NCBI GenBank assembly: GCA_947184155.2
Contig: CAMXCT020005046.1
Coordinates: 395,001-459,000 of the forward strand
Direction: 5' to 3'
Length of the DNA: 64,000 bases
Origin: Cladocopium goreaui
Taxonomy: Eukaryota; Sar; Dinophyceae; Suessiales; Symbiodiniaceae
Within the stretch, counting starts at the first letter, position 1. Each line of letters begins with the position of its first letter. A program made the position numbers and the translations under genes. Shown here piece by piece: positions 1 to 15,176 of this stretch. Under the pieces are notes generated by a model. That model was not told the DNA's origin and ran no database searches. It worked only from the letters and a program-made list of their open reading frames with translations.

Positions 1-230
1 TATATATATATATAATTTATATATATATAATTATAAAATTTATATATATATATATATATAATTATAATATATATATATAACTATAATATATATATATATA
101 CATACAGTATTTATATATATATGATTATTGTATATATAATATAATATAATATTATATATATAAGATAATAAATTATATATATATACAGTTCAATATAATT
201 ATATATATAACATATATATATATATGTATA
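1..230. repeat. TA-rich low-complexity DNA
   Basis: Almost pure TATA with odd interruptions. Similar TA tracts recur at 3978-4260, 15900-15950, 26220-26370 and 51168-51260. Confidence 0.9.
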
Positions 231-2550
231 TATGCTTATCTGTGTGCCAAGGAATCAGAATCAATTTCTCCAAAGCTGAGGGAACCTTCAAGTCATTTGA
301 GCACCTGGGATTCACCAGCCTTCTCCTAATGGGTACCGCGGCCGCGCCTGAACCCATGTGTTCCCATGATGTTCTTGACTCACCTGGCAGCCGAGCTTCC
401 CGAAACCGAAATGAGATGTGAGATTCGGACATGTAGATATCACCCACCCAAACCCACTGGAGTCCCACTGCGAGCCCCCTTTTCATCACATATCAAACCC
501 AGATCGCAACACAGTCGTTTCAAACGGCCGGTGCAGAGGAAAGCTTCGCATTATAAAAGAACTTGGACCAGCGGTGTCGAGCTGCGACGGGCAACATTAT
601 GCAGGTGCAGAGCGCTGTCACTGAATTCGTTGTTTCAGTGGTCCAAGTAAATTCGCCGGCTTGAAGCTGCTAACATATTCAGTTGAGAATGGACGTTCGT
701 CGCCCCCAAAAAGGGAGTCATCTGGATGAATTGCAATATTGTATCAATCTGAAATAATACAAGTACCATTTTGGGATAGTTATACCCCAACCCTGGCTAT
801 CATTCCAGTGAGGTCGCAGTGAGGTCGTTAAATGATGTGTCCAAATTCTTGAATATCCCCATCAAATCGACAATTATAATATATATATATAATCTCATAA
901 TTGATAATTGCATTTGAACATGAATTATCGGGATATCAACATGAATCATAATCATTGGTTTCCCCCCCAAGGACTCCGAGCTGGAAAAAACCAGCATCGA
1001 CTCGCTGAAAACGCACTGCGTCCCGGCATGTAACAACATTTCATTATATAGCATTAGCACGCGTTGGCACAGCCGTGTGGGAGTTGGAACGACAGCGAGA
1101 GCTCGATTTAGCGCGGAATCGTCCCCATTGTCACGCTGCGCAAACGTTGTTGACGCTCCTGCTATTCGGATTTGCAACCGGCTGTGACAAAACGCATTGG
1201 CACGGCTGCGCGCAGCAAAGCATGAGTGATGCTGCGACGCTCCTGGCAAGCGAGATTGCAGCTGGAGGTTGCTAAACGCAATGTAACAGCTGCGCGAAGA
1301 GAAGAATTGGGCTGCAGAAGCTACAAACGAGCTAGCTGGGAGGCAGCTCAGAGCAGAAGTAGCCCAGATCAGTGGCTGCTCAGAGAAGAAGTAGCTGAGA
1401 GAAGAGGTGCATCAGCGAAGAGGTCGCTCAGAAAAGAAGTATAGCAGTATAGCTCAACAAAGAAAAATAGCTCGCCCATCCATTCATTCATCCCTCCGTC
1501 CATTCCTTCATTCATTGGTTCATGGATTCATTGATTCATTGATTCACTGAATCATCGATTCATTGATTCACTGATTTATCGATTCATTGATTCATTGATT
1601 GGTTGATTCATTGGTTCACTGGTTCATTGATTCGTTGACTCATTGGTTCATTGGTTCACTCGGTCCGTTGTGCTTGGATTCCATTCATTTCAATATATTT
1701 CAATGGCATCTCAACCACCATTTCCTCATTCGTTCATTCACCTCACAGCTTCAACCACTGATGGCTTCTGCATCTCAAAAACGTTCCTATAGGGCATTGA
1801 TTTCTTATAGTCATCTCCAATGTTCGAAACTTCCGCCCCGGTGCGTGCCGGGCACTTTCTGGTATATCATAATGAATCCAAAAAGGGGATAAAATGAACA
1901 TATGGAGGTTTCCTGAAATGGGTGTATCCCTAAATCATCTATTTTAACAGGATTTTCCACTATAAACCATCTATTTTGCGGTACCCCCATGGCTATGGAA
2001 ACCCCCTGATATTTCCAAGTTTTTCGATCAATCCTGAGATGAATCGGTACCATCGCCTTAGAGAGCAAGCCCGCGCCAATGACGCCTGAACCTGGCGCCA
2101 GTGAATTTCGGCCAGGAAAATGACGGAGAAACCAACTGATGGGAAAACCCCAAACGGATGGGTATCTGTTGGCCCAAATGCAGGGTATCTGTTGGCCCAA
2201 ATGTAGGGTGTTTTTCACTCTTCAACCCTGAGTTTTATACCTAGACTGCGTCTCAGTATTCTCGAAGAAAAATGGACTTGACCATCCGTAGATGGTTTTT
2301 TTGTCAAGGGGTGTTTCGGCACGGAGCCACATCGCTGCTTTGCGGGTCCAAAGATGCTGCAACACAAAGAATCCGGTTGGTGGTTTCAACTCCTCTGGAA
2401 AATATGAAAGTCAGTTGGGATGATTCTTCCCAAAGTTTTAAAAAACAAAAAAAGGATCCACACCACCAACCAGGAATGATCCGAGGATCCCAATTCATTG
2501 ATTTCCATTTTCAGACTATGTCCTCTCCCCAAGCGTTGTGGAAGTTTTTG
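231..2550. other. No supported gene; degenerate repeats
   Basis: The stretch holds gcagaagt/agctgagagaag-type degenerate repeats near 1300-1440 and a TTCATTGA-type array at 1480-1665. A weak coding-like block (ASLARACSLRR, minus) lies near 2080. I see no clear exon. Confidence 0.5.
1480..1665. repeat. Degenerate TTCATTGA/TTCACTGA tandem repeat
   Basis: Short units of ATTCATTG and GATTCACTG follow one another with many substitutions. Confidence 0.8.
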
Positions 2551-4032
2551 GATCGCGTTGCCTCCATTGTTGCAGTTGCCCGCGAAGAGATGCTCACAAA
2601 TCCTGGCGGACATTCGGTCTCAAAGATGTGCTTCTTGGTGATCAATGATGATGAAAAGATTGGCTAATACAGCTCTGGTTCATCCAAAAAAAATCTGGGT
2701 AAATGATATACCCTCCAGTAAATTAACATAGACCCTGAAAATCACCCATTTTTAATGGAAACTAGTCTTCCAACCCCTATCTGCCAGGGTCTATGTTAAT
2801 TTACCAGAGGGTAAATGATTCATTCACCTGAGACGTTGGCTTATTTTCACCTATTTTGGATCATTCCCCCAAAACCATTCACCATCATTCCAGTGGGCTT
2901 TTGCCCCGTCGCAGGAGTCATCTGTGGTGATGCTTCGTGCCATCTTTACGCAGATCCTGCCGATTTATTGTGTTTTTGCATGGAATTAGTAATTAGAAAC
3001 ATCCCTTTGTCATGATCAATGCTGGAATTTACAGAAAATGTCCCTTGAACCACAAAAAAAATTGGCAAAGTGTCTGGTGTTGATTCCTCAAGAAATCAAG
3101 CGCAAAAGAAACGCGTCATGGAAAGTCATGGAAAGCGTACACCCGCTATTTCAACGGATTTCGACTCACTTCGGGCGACTCCAACCACTCCACTCCAAGC
3201 ACACGGCCCGGCCTGGCACGAAGTGCTGGCCTTGCCGGGAAGTTGGTGAATGGCTGGTGAAATTATGTCTGAAAGATGGGGATATAGCTGGGGAAAATCT
3301 GTATATCATTTGAATATAATAGAGATATGTTGCTCTGCCGAACTCAAAACGTGTCATGTCCAAAGGAATCAGATTTTTGCTAGGTTCAAAATTTAAAGAC
3401 ACCGGAGTGATTGAAGCAGGCCATCCACCACCGATGTCATATATGTCATTGTCTCTCGCGGCCTTTCCACAAACAATACTGTTTGATGTTCGTTTTTGGC
3501 AAGAACAAAACCAATCCCAAATCTACCATAAATGCATAAATGGGTGCTATACAAGCCTTCAAAATATGGCTGATTTACGAGCGCTTTACTAATCTGGCAG
3601 CCACCCCCCGGTCACTGGAGGTCCGACCCAGCGACTTCCAAGAGCTCCCCAAGTGCCTGCGGGACTCAGCTGATATGTAGAATATGTATATAACCGGCCT
3701 GGTAAACATACAAAAAACTATGGAAAATCACCATTTTAAATGGAAAAATTCACTATTTCTATGGCCATTTTCAATAGCTATGTTAAATTACCAGAGGGTA
3801 GTGTGATACATCATTAGCTACGCAGCCCCAAAAACGAATCCAATCTTTGGATCATTCGCCATGATCCATCATGATCGATCTGAATTTGTTATGACAATTC
3901 CCAGGCCTGAAAGATGTATGTGATGTTTGGGGGTTCCGGACTTCCCGATTCGTTTCCGGTAATCCAATGCAAGGCAGTACATCGATATATATATATATAT
4001 ACAGTATACATGCATTTATGTGTGTAAAATTG

Positions 4033-4063
<31 letters not shown>

Positions 4064-7000
4064 ATAGATTTATATATATACATTGCGTAATGTACATATC
4101 ATAGATCTATATATCATATGTATATATATATATACATATATACATAATATATATATACATACACATTATATATATATTATATATATATACGTATACATAT
4201 CATATCATATCATATCATATGGTATCGCATTGTATCATATCACATAATATAAATTATATAATATCGGCATGTGTATATCTATATCATCTCTATGTGTATG
4301 CATGTGTGGATTGTATGATGGAATGTAACCTGAACCCGCGAAAAACAACCAAAAAAAAACGTATGTATTAAAACATATGATTATGTATGCAAAATGGGTT
4401 CGCTGAAGGGTTTCTTGCAGTGCACATCACGGATGTCACCATTTCTGTGTGCACCTTCAGAGTTATACAGCAAAATGCCCTAATTTAGGCATTGGGTCAA
4501 AAACGGGGCGCTTTTTAGGCCGAGACCACGGGGCGCTTATGAGATATCGTGACGATGAAACCATGAGGGGTTGATGAAACCATGACCCGATCACTCCTGA
4601 AGCTCCGTGGAGACCACGCCTCTAGCACGGTTCGACAGAGCTGGGCATTGGCCACCTAAGGAGCCACCAGGATGATCCAACCCGCAATCCCTGGTTTCGA
4701 CCAAGTTTTGTCGGGAAATTCTGTCCCATTCTTTGGATCGAAATCCAACAACTTGAGCAGTACATGCCCAGAATCTCTGAGGATCACAATATCAAAACAC
4801 TAACAGCTGATGAAATCCCAGACTGATTCAACCCCCATTGGCCCCATCTTGTGTCACTTCAATCTCCGTTTTTTTATTGATTCAACTCCCAGTTTTGGTA
4901 AACTAGTAAAATCCCATAAAATCCCAATCTTCCTTGCTGAAATCTCCAGTTCTATTGCATTCTTCTTCTTGTGAAATCCTCTAATCTGGTAAATAGAATC
5001 ATCACCAATCCCCCAATTCTATTGGGCCATGGGGAAAAAAGGCGGCTCGCACCTTTGCTGAAAGGAGTTCCATCAAGATGGATGCCGAGGTCAGGGCCGC
5101 CTAGTGACGCCCGGAGATGGGATGAAAAATCCGTGGATGGGAAAATATAAACCATGAACATATGGCTGGTGTCTTATTGCTTTACTCAAAGAAAAACTTC
5201 TAAATGGCAAACAATTTTCAAAAATAGTATACAAATTTATATATATATATGTATATATATGTATAAACGTTCTGGCAAGAAGTGGCTCAACTGTTGATTT
5301 GACCGGAAACATGGTTGGATGAAGCGAGAAACAATGTGAAAGTGAATCTAGCAAGGGCATCTTTTCAGGGGAGAAGATTTGACTGAAAAGACTTCAGACT
5401 TCTCAACAATGTGAATTTGTAGATGATGTTGTGTAAAAAAAATGTTCTCAAAATAATGCTGATGTCAGCAACAAGAGTTTGTTGAAGGCGATTGAGTTGA
5501 CAATTCTCGGAATGCAAACATTTGGCGATAAGTCAAAACCCTACGTAGTTCTCTAGGTACCCCAGCTGGTGAATGGATGTTTATTCCCCCAGTCATATGG
5601 ACATTTCATAGTTAACTTGACCCATCCCCATTTCACTGACAGAACAGAGAATCAAAGTGCGGATTCAGACCCAGTTCGATGTGAACCCCCGCAGGATTAG
5701 TCCTCAGAGGAGAGCACAAGCCATTCTTCTTTATTCTGCTTGGGGGTGCACTGTAAATGTAGACATGTATATATATATATATATATATATGGTATAGGAT
5801 GGTATATCTATTGATATCCCAGCTCATGAAGGTTACCACGGTTATAGCAATGGAACACATCTACGCTGCCGGGGGCATCACCAGCCACCCGCCTCCTTCA
5901 GTTGAGGAATGGCCTGGGAGTGTCAAAAAAATTGCGCACCCCAAAATTCCAAATATGATGGTTCGAAAGAGGTTTCCCTGTTTGTAAAACTTGCAACTCT
6001 GGGGTATACTGGTATACACATATATACATTTCTGGACAAACTTATTCGGTCAAAAAGTACCCAAAAAAAAGGGAATGCTGCAGCTGTGTCTCCTGCAACC
6101 TCAAGTGGAACTCCGAATTTCGGTGAAATTCCCCTCACATGGCTAGATCCAAACTTCTGGTGAAATCCCCCAAAAATGGCGATGCAAAAACCGACCACAA
6201 AAACCCACCGAAGTCTCCATGGCGCCTCATGCTTCTCCCCAGCGATGGTCAAAGCAGCTCGGCTCAGAGTGAACGCGCTGTCGTTCAGCAAATCCACGCT
6301 TTCCTACCGCGAACCCCCATGTGTAATGTGGGAAACCCTGGCCATAAACCTACCATGACTAGGGATGGTTAAAAAAACACACCCATAAAAATGGTGATTT
6401 AGGGGATGGTTCATTACTGGGTTTACCACATTAGATGATTTAGATTAGCTATAACTATATTGAAAATGCTGCGTTTCCATTGCCAGCTTGGGTGCTTACC
6501 ATCGTTCCGGGGTTGAGCGAAGATTGAATCAAACACAAATGCGAAGTTCACTGACCAAACTAACGACTTAAGCACGCAGATGCAGATATGATACTGTATC
6601 ACTTGATGTAATATCTACAAAAATGGAGTTCACACTGCAAAATGGGTTTGACATCACAACAACTACATACTCGCCAATGACGTTATTGTTGGCAATGTCG
6701 ACCCACTTATATACATAGTGGGAGTTGTGGACCAGGAACAAAGAGGTTGCAAACCTCGTTATAAAGGATTTACACCTTGGACATATATATATATATATAC
6801 ATACCGTTAAAGTGAAAGTTAGAATGCGGTTTTGGCTTCGCGTGATGGTGGCCCGTTTGGCCCCCCCCCCACGGCAGTCGCATTCTAACTGAGGAAACAC
6901 CTGTAAATATGCAGAAACATCATATAATTATATAATCATATTCATATATATATATATATGCATGTGTCTCCATAGGATTGGATTTCCATATTTCCTGCCA

Positions 7001-10000
7001 TATTTCGAAGGCCCGGTGAAGGGTCGAAAAAGACCTGGAGACCTGTGATCAATTCCGGGGATTCCAGGGGTTCTCTCAGCCGAAGCCCTGTGGTTTACCC
7101 TCCAGTAAATTAACATAGACCCTGCTAGATAGGAACTGGAAGATTAGTTTCCATTAACAATTGGTGATTTTCAGGGTCTATGTTAATTTACCAGAGGGTA
7201 ATCGGTATGTGATGGGATATTTTATATATTTGATGTGATACTGCATATAGCATCATATAACCAACTGACAAGAAAATTGACTTGAAAATAGAATCCCGAC
7301 CAACTTATATAATCAACTTGATATGATATATGGGTGCGTTTGAGAATGGGGCCCCAAAGTATCACTTGATAATGGCAAAAATTGTGATAAAACATAGGAT
7401 TTAAGGGTTACTCGATGCTCAAACCCGATTCTCTTCTCATATCCAGGATGGAATGCAGTCATGTCGTGGATGGAAGCCCAGAAGCATTTTTTCAGGCGCT
7501 TGGACCATCCCCATCTGGACCATCTCCCCAGTCATCGGCACCCGGCACCAAGCCTGGCATTTTTGCATGCAGAAGATTACGGTCTGTATGACCTGCACCA
7601 CCGTGTCCTTGGCGGCGCATCGGCGCATCTGCATCATAGATTTAACCAAGCAAAAGAGGGACAAATCTCTCATGACGCCCCAAAAATGCTTGGTAAATGT
7701 ATGTGTAATATATATATATATAATTATTATATATAATTATATTATATATATATTTAAATGTTATAGATTTAAATGTCCAGTTTTTCAGCAGTAACAAGTG
7801 TCGTAGTGCTTTCGAGGTCTCGTTGGTGGCGCGTCTTGACGGCCACGCCATTTTTTTCAGGTCGCTTGGGAGAAATTTGAAGACATCATTTGGTGGTAAA
7901 AATCTGATTCAGAAAGTATGATAGATCTTAGATGGCCAAGCTTTTTCGTCATCAATTTGCCATGCTCTAGTCACTCAACCAAACCTTATCCATGGTCCCC
8001 GCCAGAACAGTGACCCCATAGGGACGCCGAAGGCGAAAAATCAGCCACGACACCAGCCCGGCTTGGTCACCTTCCCAAGTGAGGTCACCTGAAAAATGCC
8101 AATTTTTTCGTTGGTGAAATCTCCTTTTTTCCTGGATTTGTAGATATAATCATCCTGAGGTAGATGGAATGTGGGATGTTCATACTGAGGTTTTTCTTGA
8201 TTTTCCTATGTTCTATCTACTTCAGGATGGCTATACTTGCACGAAAAATATCAACGGGAAGCCCCGTTACTGAAGCAATGGTGTTCAACTCTTCGCTGCC
8301 AGGAATTGGAGCTTGATCTGTATCCCAGCGATCAAAAGACTGCTCCATGTTGGTATCATCTACCAACGGGGGTAGATAACAAGCGATAGGTAGCACCACT
8401 ACTTGGGATTAAGGGAAGATGGAGCATTTAGCGAACTCTTTCTGGTTAAACCCCCTATGTTTGATGCAGCGCCCAGACTAACCATCATATCATCACCATC
8501 AACCTCACCTTTGAGGGAGCTGATGATGATAGGCTGGGAAAATCATGGGAAAGTTGGTGGAACTTTCGGAAACTTCTGAGAAAATCATGGATGGTGATGT
8601 GGCATTTGGTGATGGGATGTTTCCCGCGATTTGGGCTGGGTGTTTGAGTCACTTCTCACTTCCATCCCATGGTTGAAAAATGCTGAAAACTTCATTTTCC
8701 CCATGAACCTGCTGGGAAAAAAAAAACGGGTGGCTAAATCCACTATTGTTCATAAATCATCATAGATCATCATAGAATCATCACAGAATCATCATGGAAT
8801 CATAGATCAGATCCTAAATCCAAAATTGCCATAGAATCATAAATTATCATGTAAACACAGATCATCATAGAATCATAGATCATCATAGAATCATAGATCA
8901 TCATAGATCATACGTTGGTTAAAAATGGTTAAAAGTTACAAGTGGTAAATCCGTCAGATATCCATTCAACCACAGCATTCAATGGCTAAATCCTCATGTT
9001 TCATGCTTCTTTCCAACCCTAACATTTACATGTTTACCAATTCTTCTGTCATAATCGAACCCTTCCACCATTTGCTAAGATATCAAGTGTTGGTTGCAAA
9101 TCAAAAATCCCAAATATCTTATCCATTAGATTCATTGATTGCAGTAAAGCCCCCCATGTTTCATGCAATGAATACCACCACTTTTGGCCAAGAAGCTCAG
9201 GGACCTCAACGTGGACTTTACCACTTTCTCGGATTTCTCATTAAAGACATCGCAGTTGGTCCGCAGCGTGGCTAGCAGCGATTGCACGCCATGCAGCTGT
9301 TGCACTGCCCAGAGGCCCCAGTACCTTCCCAGGCACGAACCGTGGACCGTCATGGCCCGGACCATGTCAAGAAAAAACAAGATTTTTTGGGTTGGCTGAT
9401 CAGTTTTAAAGCTAACTAAGAGAGCAAAAAGTCAATGCAAATCAACCAAAAAAGCACCCCTGAATTCGGGCTTGCAGCTGCAGCTCCACATTACAAAATA
9501 GTACGTGGGTCTATTCCTGCCATTCGCAATTCCATTCAGAAGGTTCTCACTTCACACCTAGAAAAACAAAACAATATATGATAAACCACCTCAAAAGAAT
9601 AAACTGTCACTAAATCTTTCGCCAAAAGTGTTTTTTTTTCGCGAACTCAAAAAAAAACTATTGCAGGGTCTCATGTTGTAACACCGGCGGCCTTCGTAAT
9701 GGATAATCCCTACATTCATGGACCTTTAGATCGACTTCTAGATATGTATTCATAGGAATTAGTCTATCATTTCTAATCTTGGTAAAGCAATAGTAAACCA
9801 TCCCAATTTTTCACCTTTTCATTGGCTGCTATAAACCATCACAATCTGGGTGGTTTATGGCATTGCTTTACTAACATTCTCCCATAAAATCCCATAAGAT
9901 CCTATAAAATCCCTCAAACAACTATAAAATATATATATATATAATTATATATATATAATCCTATAAAATCCAGAAACCAAAAACCTCTCAAAAAAAACTG

Positions 10001-12062
10001 TCTTCAAATTCCATAAACATCCCATGAAGATCCAAAAAAAATCCGGATCCCGGGGCCCCCGGGGCCCCCGGGGCACAGGACTTTCCCGTCGTTCTGCGAG
10101 CGCTGCAGGGAGCGCTCCAGCACCACGCCCACGCGGGCGCCGAAGGCGTCACCGCAGGCCCCGCCTTTGCAGAGCTGCGAGACCATGCGGATGCCCTCCT
10201 GGTGTCACCAAAAAACAGGGGAAAAATGGTGAAAACTCAGGGTGAACTGAGAAAAATGATGGTTTTAATGGGATGTAACTGATTTAAGCATCAAGTTGGT
10301 CCGAAAATGCTGGGTTTCACCCAAAAACCATGGGTGTTTTTGTGGAGCGCCATACCACTTGCCAAGGAAAATGATGGTTTGACGGTATGTAACCATCAAA
10401 AATGATGAAAAATGTTGGTTTAAGTATCAAAAAAATGATTTGGTTAATGAATCTGAAGTTGAGTATATAATGGGATAATTTATAGAACATGTATATATAT
10501 AACCAACAAACATGGGATTGGATGGGATTTAATCATCCGGTGTTTCCAAACATGATGGATTTAACCAACAAAACTCTGTTGTTGTGTTACGGAATACTTT
10601 AGATGGGATATATTTCACCAAGTTGATACGATGTCTATGGTTTTGTCGAGAAATCGGGTATACATGGCCATTTGAATGCTGCGAAAATGGATCTAGGCCC
10701 CAACTTTATGGGGGATTGGGACATAAAAAATATGGGAATTATTTACTGGATGGTGGTATACGTACCCCTCTGAAAAAATATGAAAGTCAATTGAGGATCA
10801 TGAAATTCCCAACTGAATGGATAAAAAATGTGCCAAACCACCAACCTAAAAAAACATGCCACCACATTATGATATTACACCGTTTTACAGAAATTGAGCC
10901 GCCATTGTGGTGTTTCAACGGGGATGGTATTCGGATCCCAGGGCAGGAATTAAAACACGTTTTTGAAGAAATAAGCAGCCTATGCCATTGAATCAACCGA
11001 AAGAAGTCACTTAATCAACAAAGATGTGGGAATGACGTGCCAGACCCCAACAGAAATGCCAAAAACGGGGATGGAAAGAACACGGATGCGGAACAATTAG
11101 AATGAACCTGGAAATCAACAATGTACATATTAAACTATGCCACAAAAGTGATTTACCGGAAAAGGATGGAGGAAAAAAAAAACATCATGATTGAGCCTGC
11201 CAAACATGAAAAAATGGTGAGATGCATCAGTACACAGGATATGCAACTCCCGGAATGAACCATGTTGGATCCCCAGTTCTCTGGTGAGATCCCCATGAAA
11301 ATCAGCGACAGTGGATATCCCATGGCCATCTCTGATTCTCTCACGATATTCTCATTAAATTCTAGGAAATCCATATGTGTTGATTGTAAAACCTCCATTT
11401 ACACCGGATTTCCCAATATTTCCCTGCCATGTTTGAAGTTTAAACCATGAAAATTCATGAAAATTCCACGAATCCGTCCTGTTGGATGCTCAATTCCTCC
11501 CAGGATTCGAGCACCTGCAAGAGCCAGTCCCATCCACCTGAAACGGCCACGTTCAGTCTTGGCAAATTGTCTCGTTGTTCAAGCTGCAGAACATGATCTA
11601 CTTAACTAAATGGGTTTAGACATGTGTATATATATATATATATGTATCTACGTATGTATGTATGTATGTATGTATGGATGTATGGATGTATGGATGTATG
11701 GATGTATGGATGTATGGATGTATGGATGTATGGATGTATGGATGTATGGATGTATGGATGTATGGATGTATGGATGTATGGATGTACGGATGTATGGATG
11801 TATGGATGTATGGATGTATGGATGTATGGATGTATGGATGTATGGATGTATGGATGCATGGATGTATGGATGTATGGATGTATGTATGTATGTATGTATG
11901 TAGGTATGTATGTATGTATGTATGTTTGTATTAATGTAACGCAATGTAATGTAATGTAATGTAACGTAATGGAATGTAATGTAATATTATGTTATGTATG
12001 TATGTATGTATGTGTGTGTATGTGTGTATGTATGTATGTATGCATGCATGCATGCATGCATG

Positions 12063-12099
<37 letters not shown>

Positions 12100-15000
12100 A
12101 TGTATGTATGTGTGTATGTGTGTGGGTGTGTGTGTATACGTATGTATGTATGTATGTATGTATGTATGTATGTATGTATGTATGTATGTATCTATGTATC
12201 TATGTATCTATGTATCTATGTATCTATGTATCTATGTATCTATGTATCTATGTATCTATGTATCTATGTATCTATGTATCTATGTATCTATGTATCTATG
12301 TATCTATGTATCTATGTAGTATGTAATGTAATGTATGTATGTAATGTAATGTAATGTAATGTAATGTAATGGTAATGGTATGTATGTATGTATGTATGTA
12401 TGTATGAGTGTGTATGAGTGTGTATGTGTGTATATATGTGTGTGTATGTGTGTGTGTGTATGTGTGTGTATGTGTGTATATGTGTGTGTATATGTGTGTG
12501 TGTATGTGTGTATGTGTGTGTATGTGTATGTGTATGTCTATGTGTATGTCTATGTGTATGTGTATGCATGTATGCATGTATGCATGTATGCATGTATGCA
12601 TGTATGCATGTATGCATGTATGCATGTATGCATGTATGCATGTATGTATGTATGGATGTATGGATGTATCTATGTATCTATGTATCTATGTATCTATGTA
12701 TCTATGTATCTATGTACCTATGTATCTATGTATCTATGTATCTATGTATCTATGTATCTATGTATCTATGTATCTATGTAATGTAATGTAATGCAATGCA
12801 ATGCAATGTAATGTAATGTAATGCATGCATGCATGTATGTATGTATGTGTATATGTAAATGTAAATTTAAACCACCAATTAAGCCCGTCATGATCCGGGC
12901 TTACAGGGAAGCTTCGTGTGGCTCTGGAAGAATAGCGTGCACGAGAGTTTACTTTTCCACCACCTGACAAGTGTCATAAAGCTCAGGTGGTTGGTTTTCA
13001 TGGGGATTTCCATTTCATGGATATCCGATAATGATCGTCCCCAATATAAATATGTATATATATTTGTATATATATATATTTGTATATATATAGATATATA
13101 ACGTAGGAAATCCAAAAAAAAAACTCAACCCAGTGAAACTTGGCTGAAAGCTCACAGCCCAGTGGCCCAGCTTAAAGAAGGCGATCCGCGTCTCCGGCAA
13201 ATCGCCCGCCAAATCGCTCAGGAGCTGGCGCGGTAGCTGTGTCGGCGGTGCGTTACGGGATGTTATTGGATATATGTGGGTATTCAAACAACAAAGTCAG
13301 AATGGGATATACTATGATATACTGGGATATGTGATCATTGGCTTGAAAATTGAAAATCTACAGGAAATCATAGTCTTACGAACCAAATACGCGGGTTTCC
13401 TGCGCTTTTAACTTCAACCAAGCCCAGGAACGAATAAACATTGAGAAGAAACCAGCAAAAATCAAGAAAATCCTCTGGATGGCAGCAAGCATGCAAGCTA
13501 TCAAAATTTGATGATATGAGGAGTGGAACGAAGCAATACGATGGCCCCCGTGAGAGTGCCTTATGCATAAAACATAAACTGTGCACCAAAGCAGGTCCAC
13601 TTTGGTACCCGTGGCTGCTGGAACTTATTTCAATCTTGTCATGTTTGTTGGTGACATCCTAGTTCGTGTTGGTGATACAGTACGCTAATCATTCACCACC
13701 CCTTCGCTGAACAGTAGGGAGCACCCCAAGCAGCAAAATCTATCTATCTATCTATCTATCTGATCTATCTGATCTATCTGATCTATCTGATCTATCTGAT
13801 CTATCTGATCTATCTGATCTATCTGATCTATCTGATCTATCTGATCTATCTGATCTATCTGATCTATCTGATCTATCTGATCTATCTGATCTATCTGATC
13901 TATCTGATCTATCTGATCTATCTGATCTATCTGATCTATCTGATCTATCTATCTATAGTCATACGTTATATATACAGATTGATTTATGCACTGTAAGTAC
14001 ATATATTTACAGAAATGGCCATGTTCCACGTTCCATGTTCCATGTTACTGTTAATGTAGCTTTCTTTTTTCCACATCGCCCGCCTGCAGTCCTGCCAGGA
14101 TCACATGCCCCTCCTGGTGTGCTCGCAGGGACAACAGGATCACCTCGGGGGAAAAGCACAGAACGGGGTCAGAGTTTCAGGCCTTTTGGGCGACTTTTTC
14201 ACCAAGAAAAATGATTCGAAATGATGATTTCACCCAGAGAAATTGTAATTTTACTGGATTTAACCATGTTTAACCCATCAAGAAGCTGGGACTCAATCAA
14301 TGAATATCAGGGTGTGATGCGAAACAATGGTCCATAATGACGATTATGCATCCCCAAAACATGCTAATTTCAATCGGGGAAAATGCTGATAAACCACTAG
14401 ATTTGGGGGTACTCTATTTTCAGACGAACCCAAATAGAGGGATCGGTTTGGCATACAATCTACCATGATATAGCTATTGACTATTCCATGTGAATATCGA
14501 CCTCTCTATTATTTATCGACCGAATAGCAGGTTGCTGTTCCTCCACATAGTATGACCATGTATGACCGACAGGTGTACTGTGGATTATCATCCACGTAGG
14601 GATGCACATCCAGCAAGAACGAGGGGAAATTGCTTCACTTCACCATATTGGCACCAAGTTCCCGTGTTTTTTGCAGTCGAGAGAGCAAGTTTGATTCTGA
14701 GCCATACCCAAATATGTGAGCCGACTTCAGGGCAAAATGATGCAAGTTTCAGACGATTCCAAATCCTCACAGTCCCCAATGACACAGGAATTGTCTGCCG
14801 CGCCATCATCCCCACCGTCTCCATCACCATCTGGGTTTGTCTGAAGTGTTTTTTTCATAATCGTCCATATTCAAATACCCTTGGGGACATCCGCATTTTC
14901 AGAAAATCGTGAGTCATTGGTTGATGCAATCGTACACTCATAATTGTACCCCATGTTTGATAGTTAAATCAATGTTTTTGCCCGCTGGCTTCAGTAATTT

Positions 15001-15144
15001 TCACGCCCCACTATCATTCTGGCCAAACCATATCATTTTTTGGGACGCTATCCAGTTTTCCCACTATCCCACCAGGAATCATACCCTATGTTTGCCGGAT
15101 AAATCACCATCTCTAAACATATCCATCTCACACCATATCGAGTG

Positions 15145-15176
<32 letters not shown>

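Noticed and set aside
11602-12791. Many overlapping 80-130 residue frames rich in Met, Tyr, Cys, His
   Set aside because: Satellite artefacts of the TATG-type units.
13738-13955. CRISPR-like regular repeat
   Set aside because: The 9-bp units have no spacers; it is a plain tandem repeat in a eukaryotic setting.
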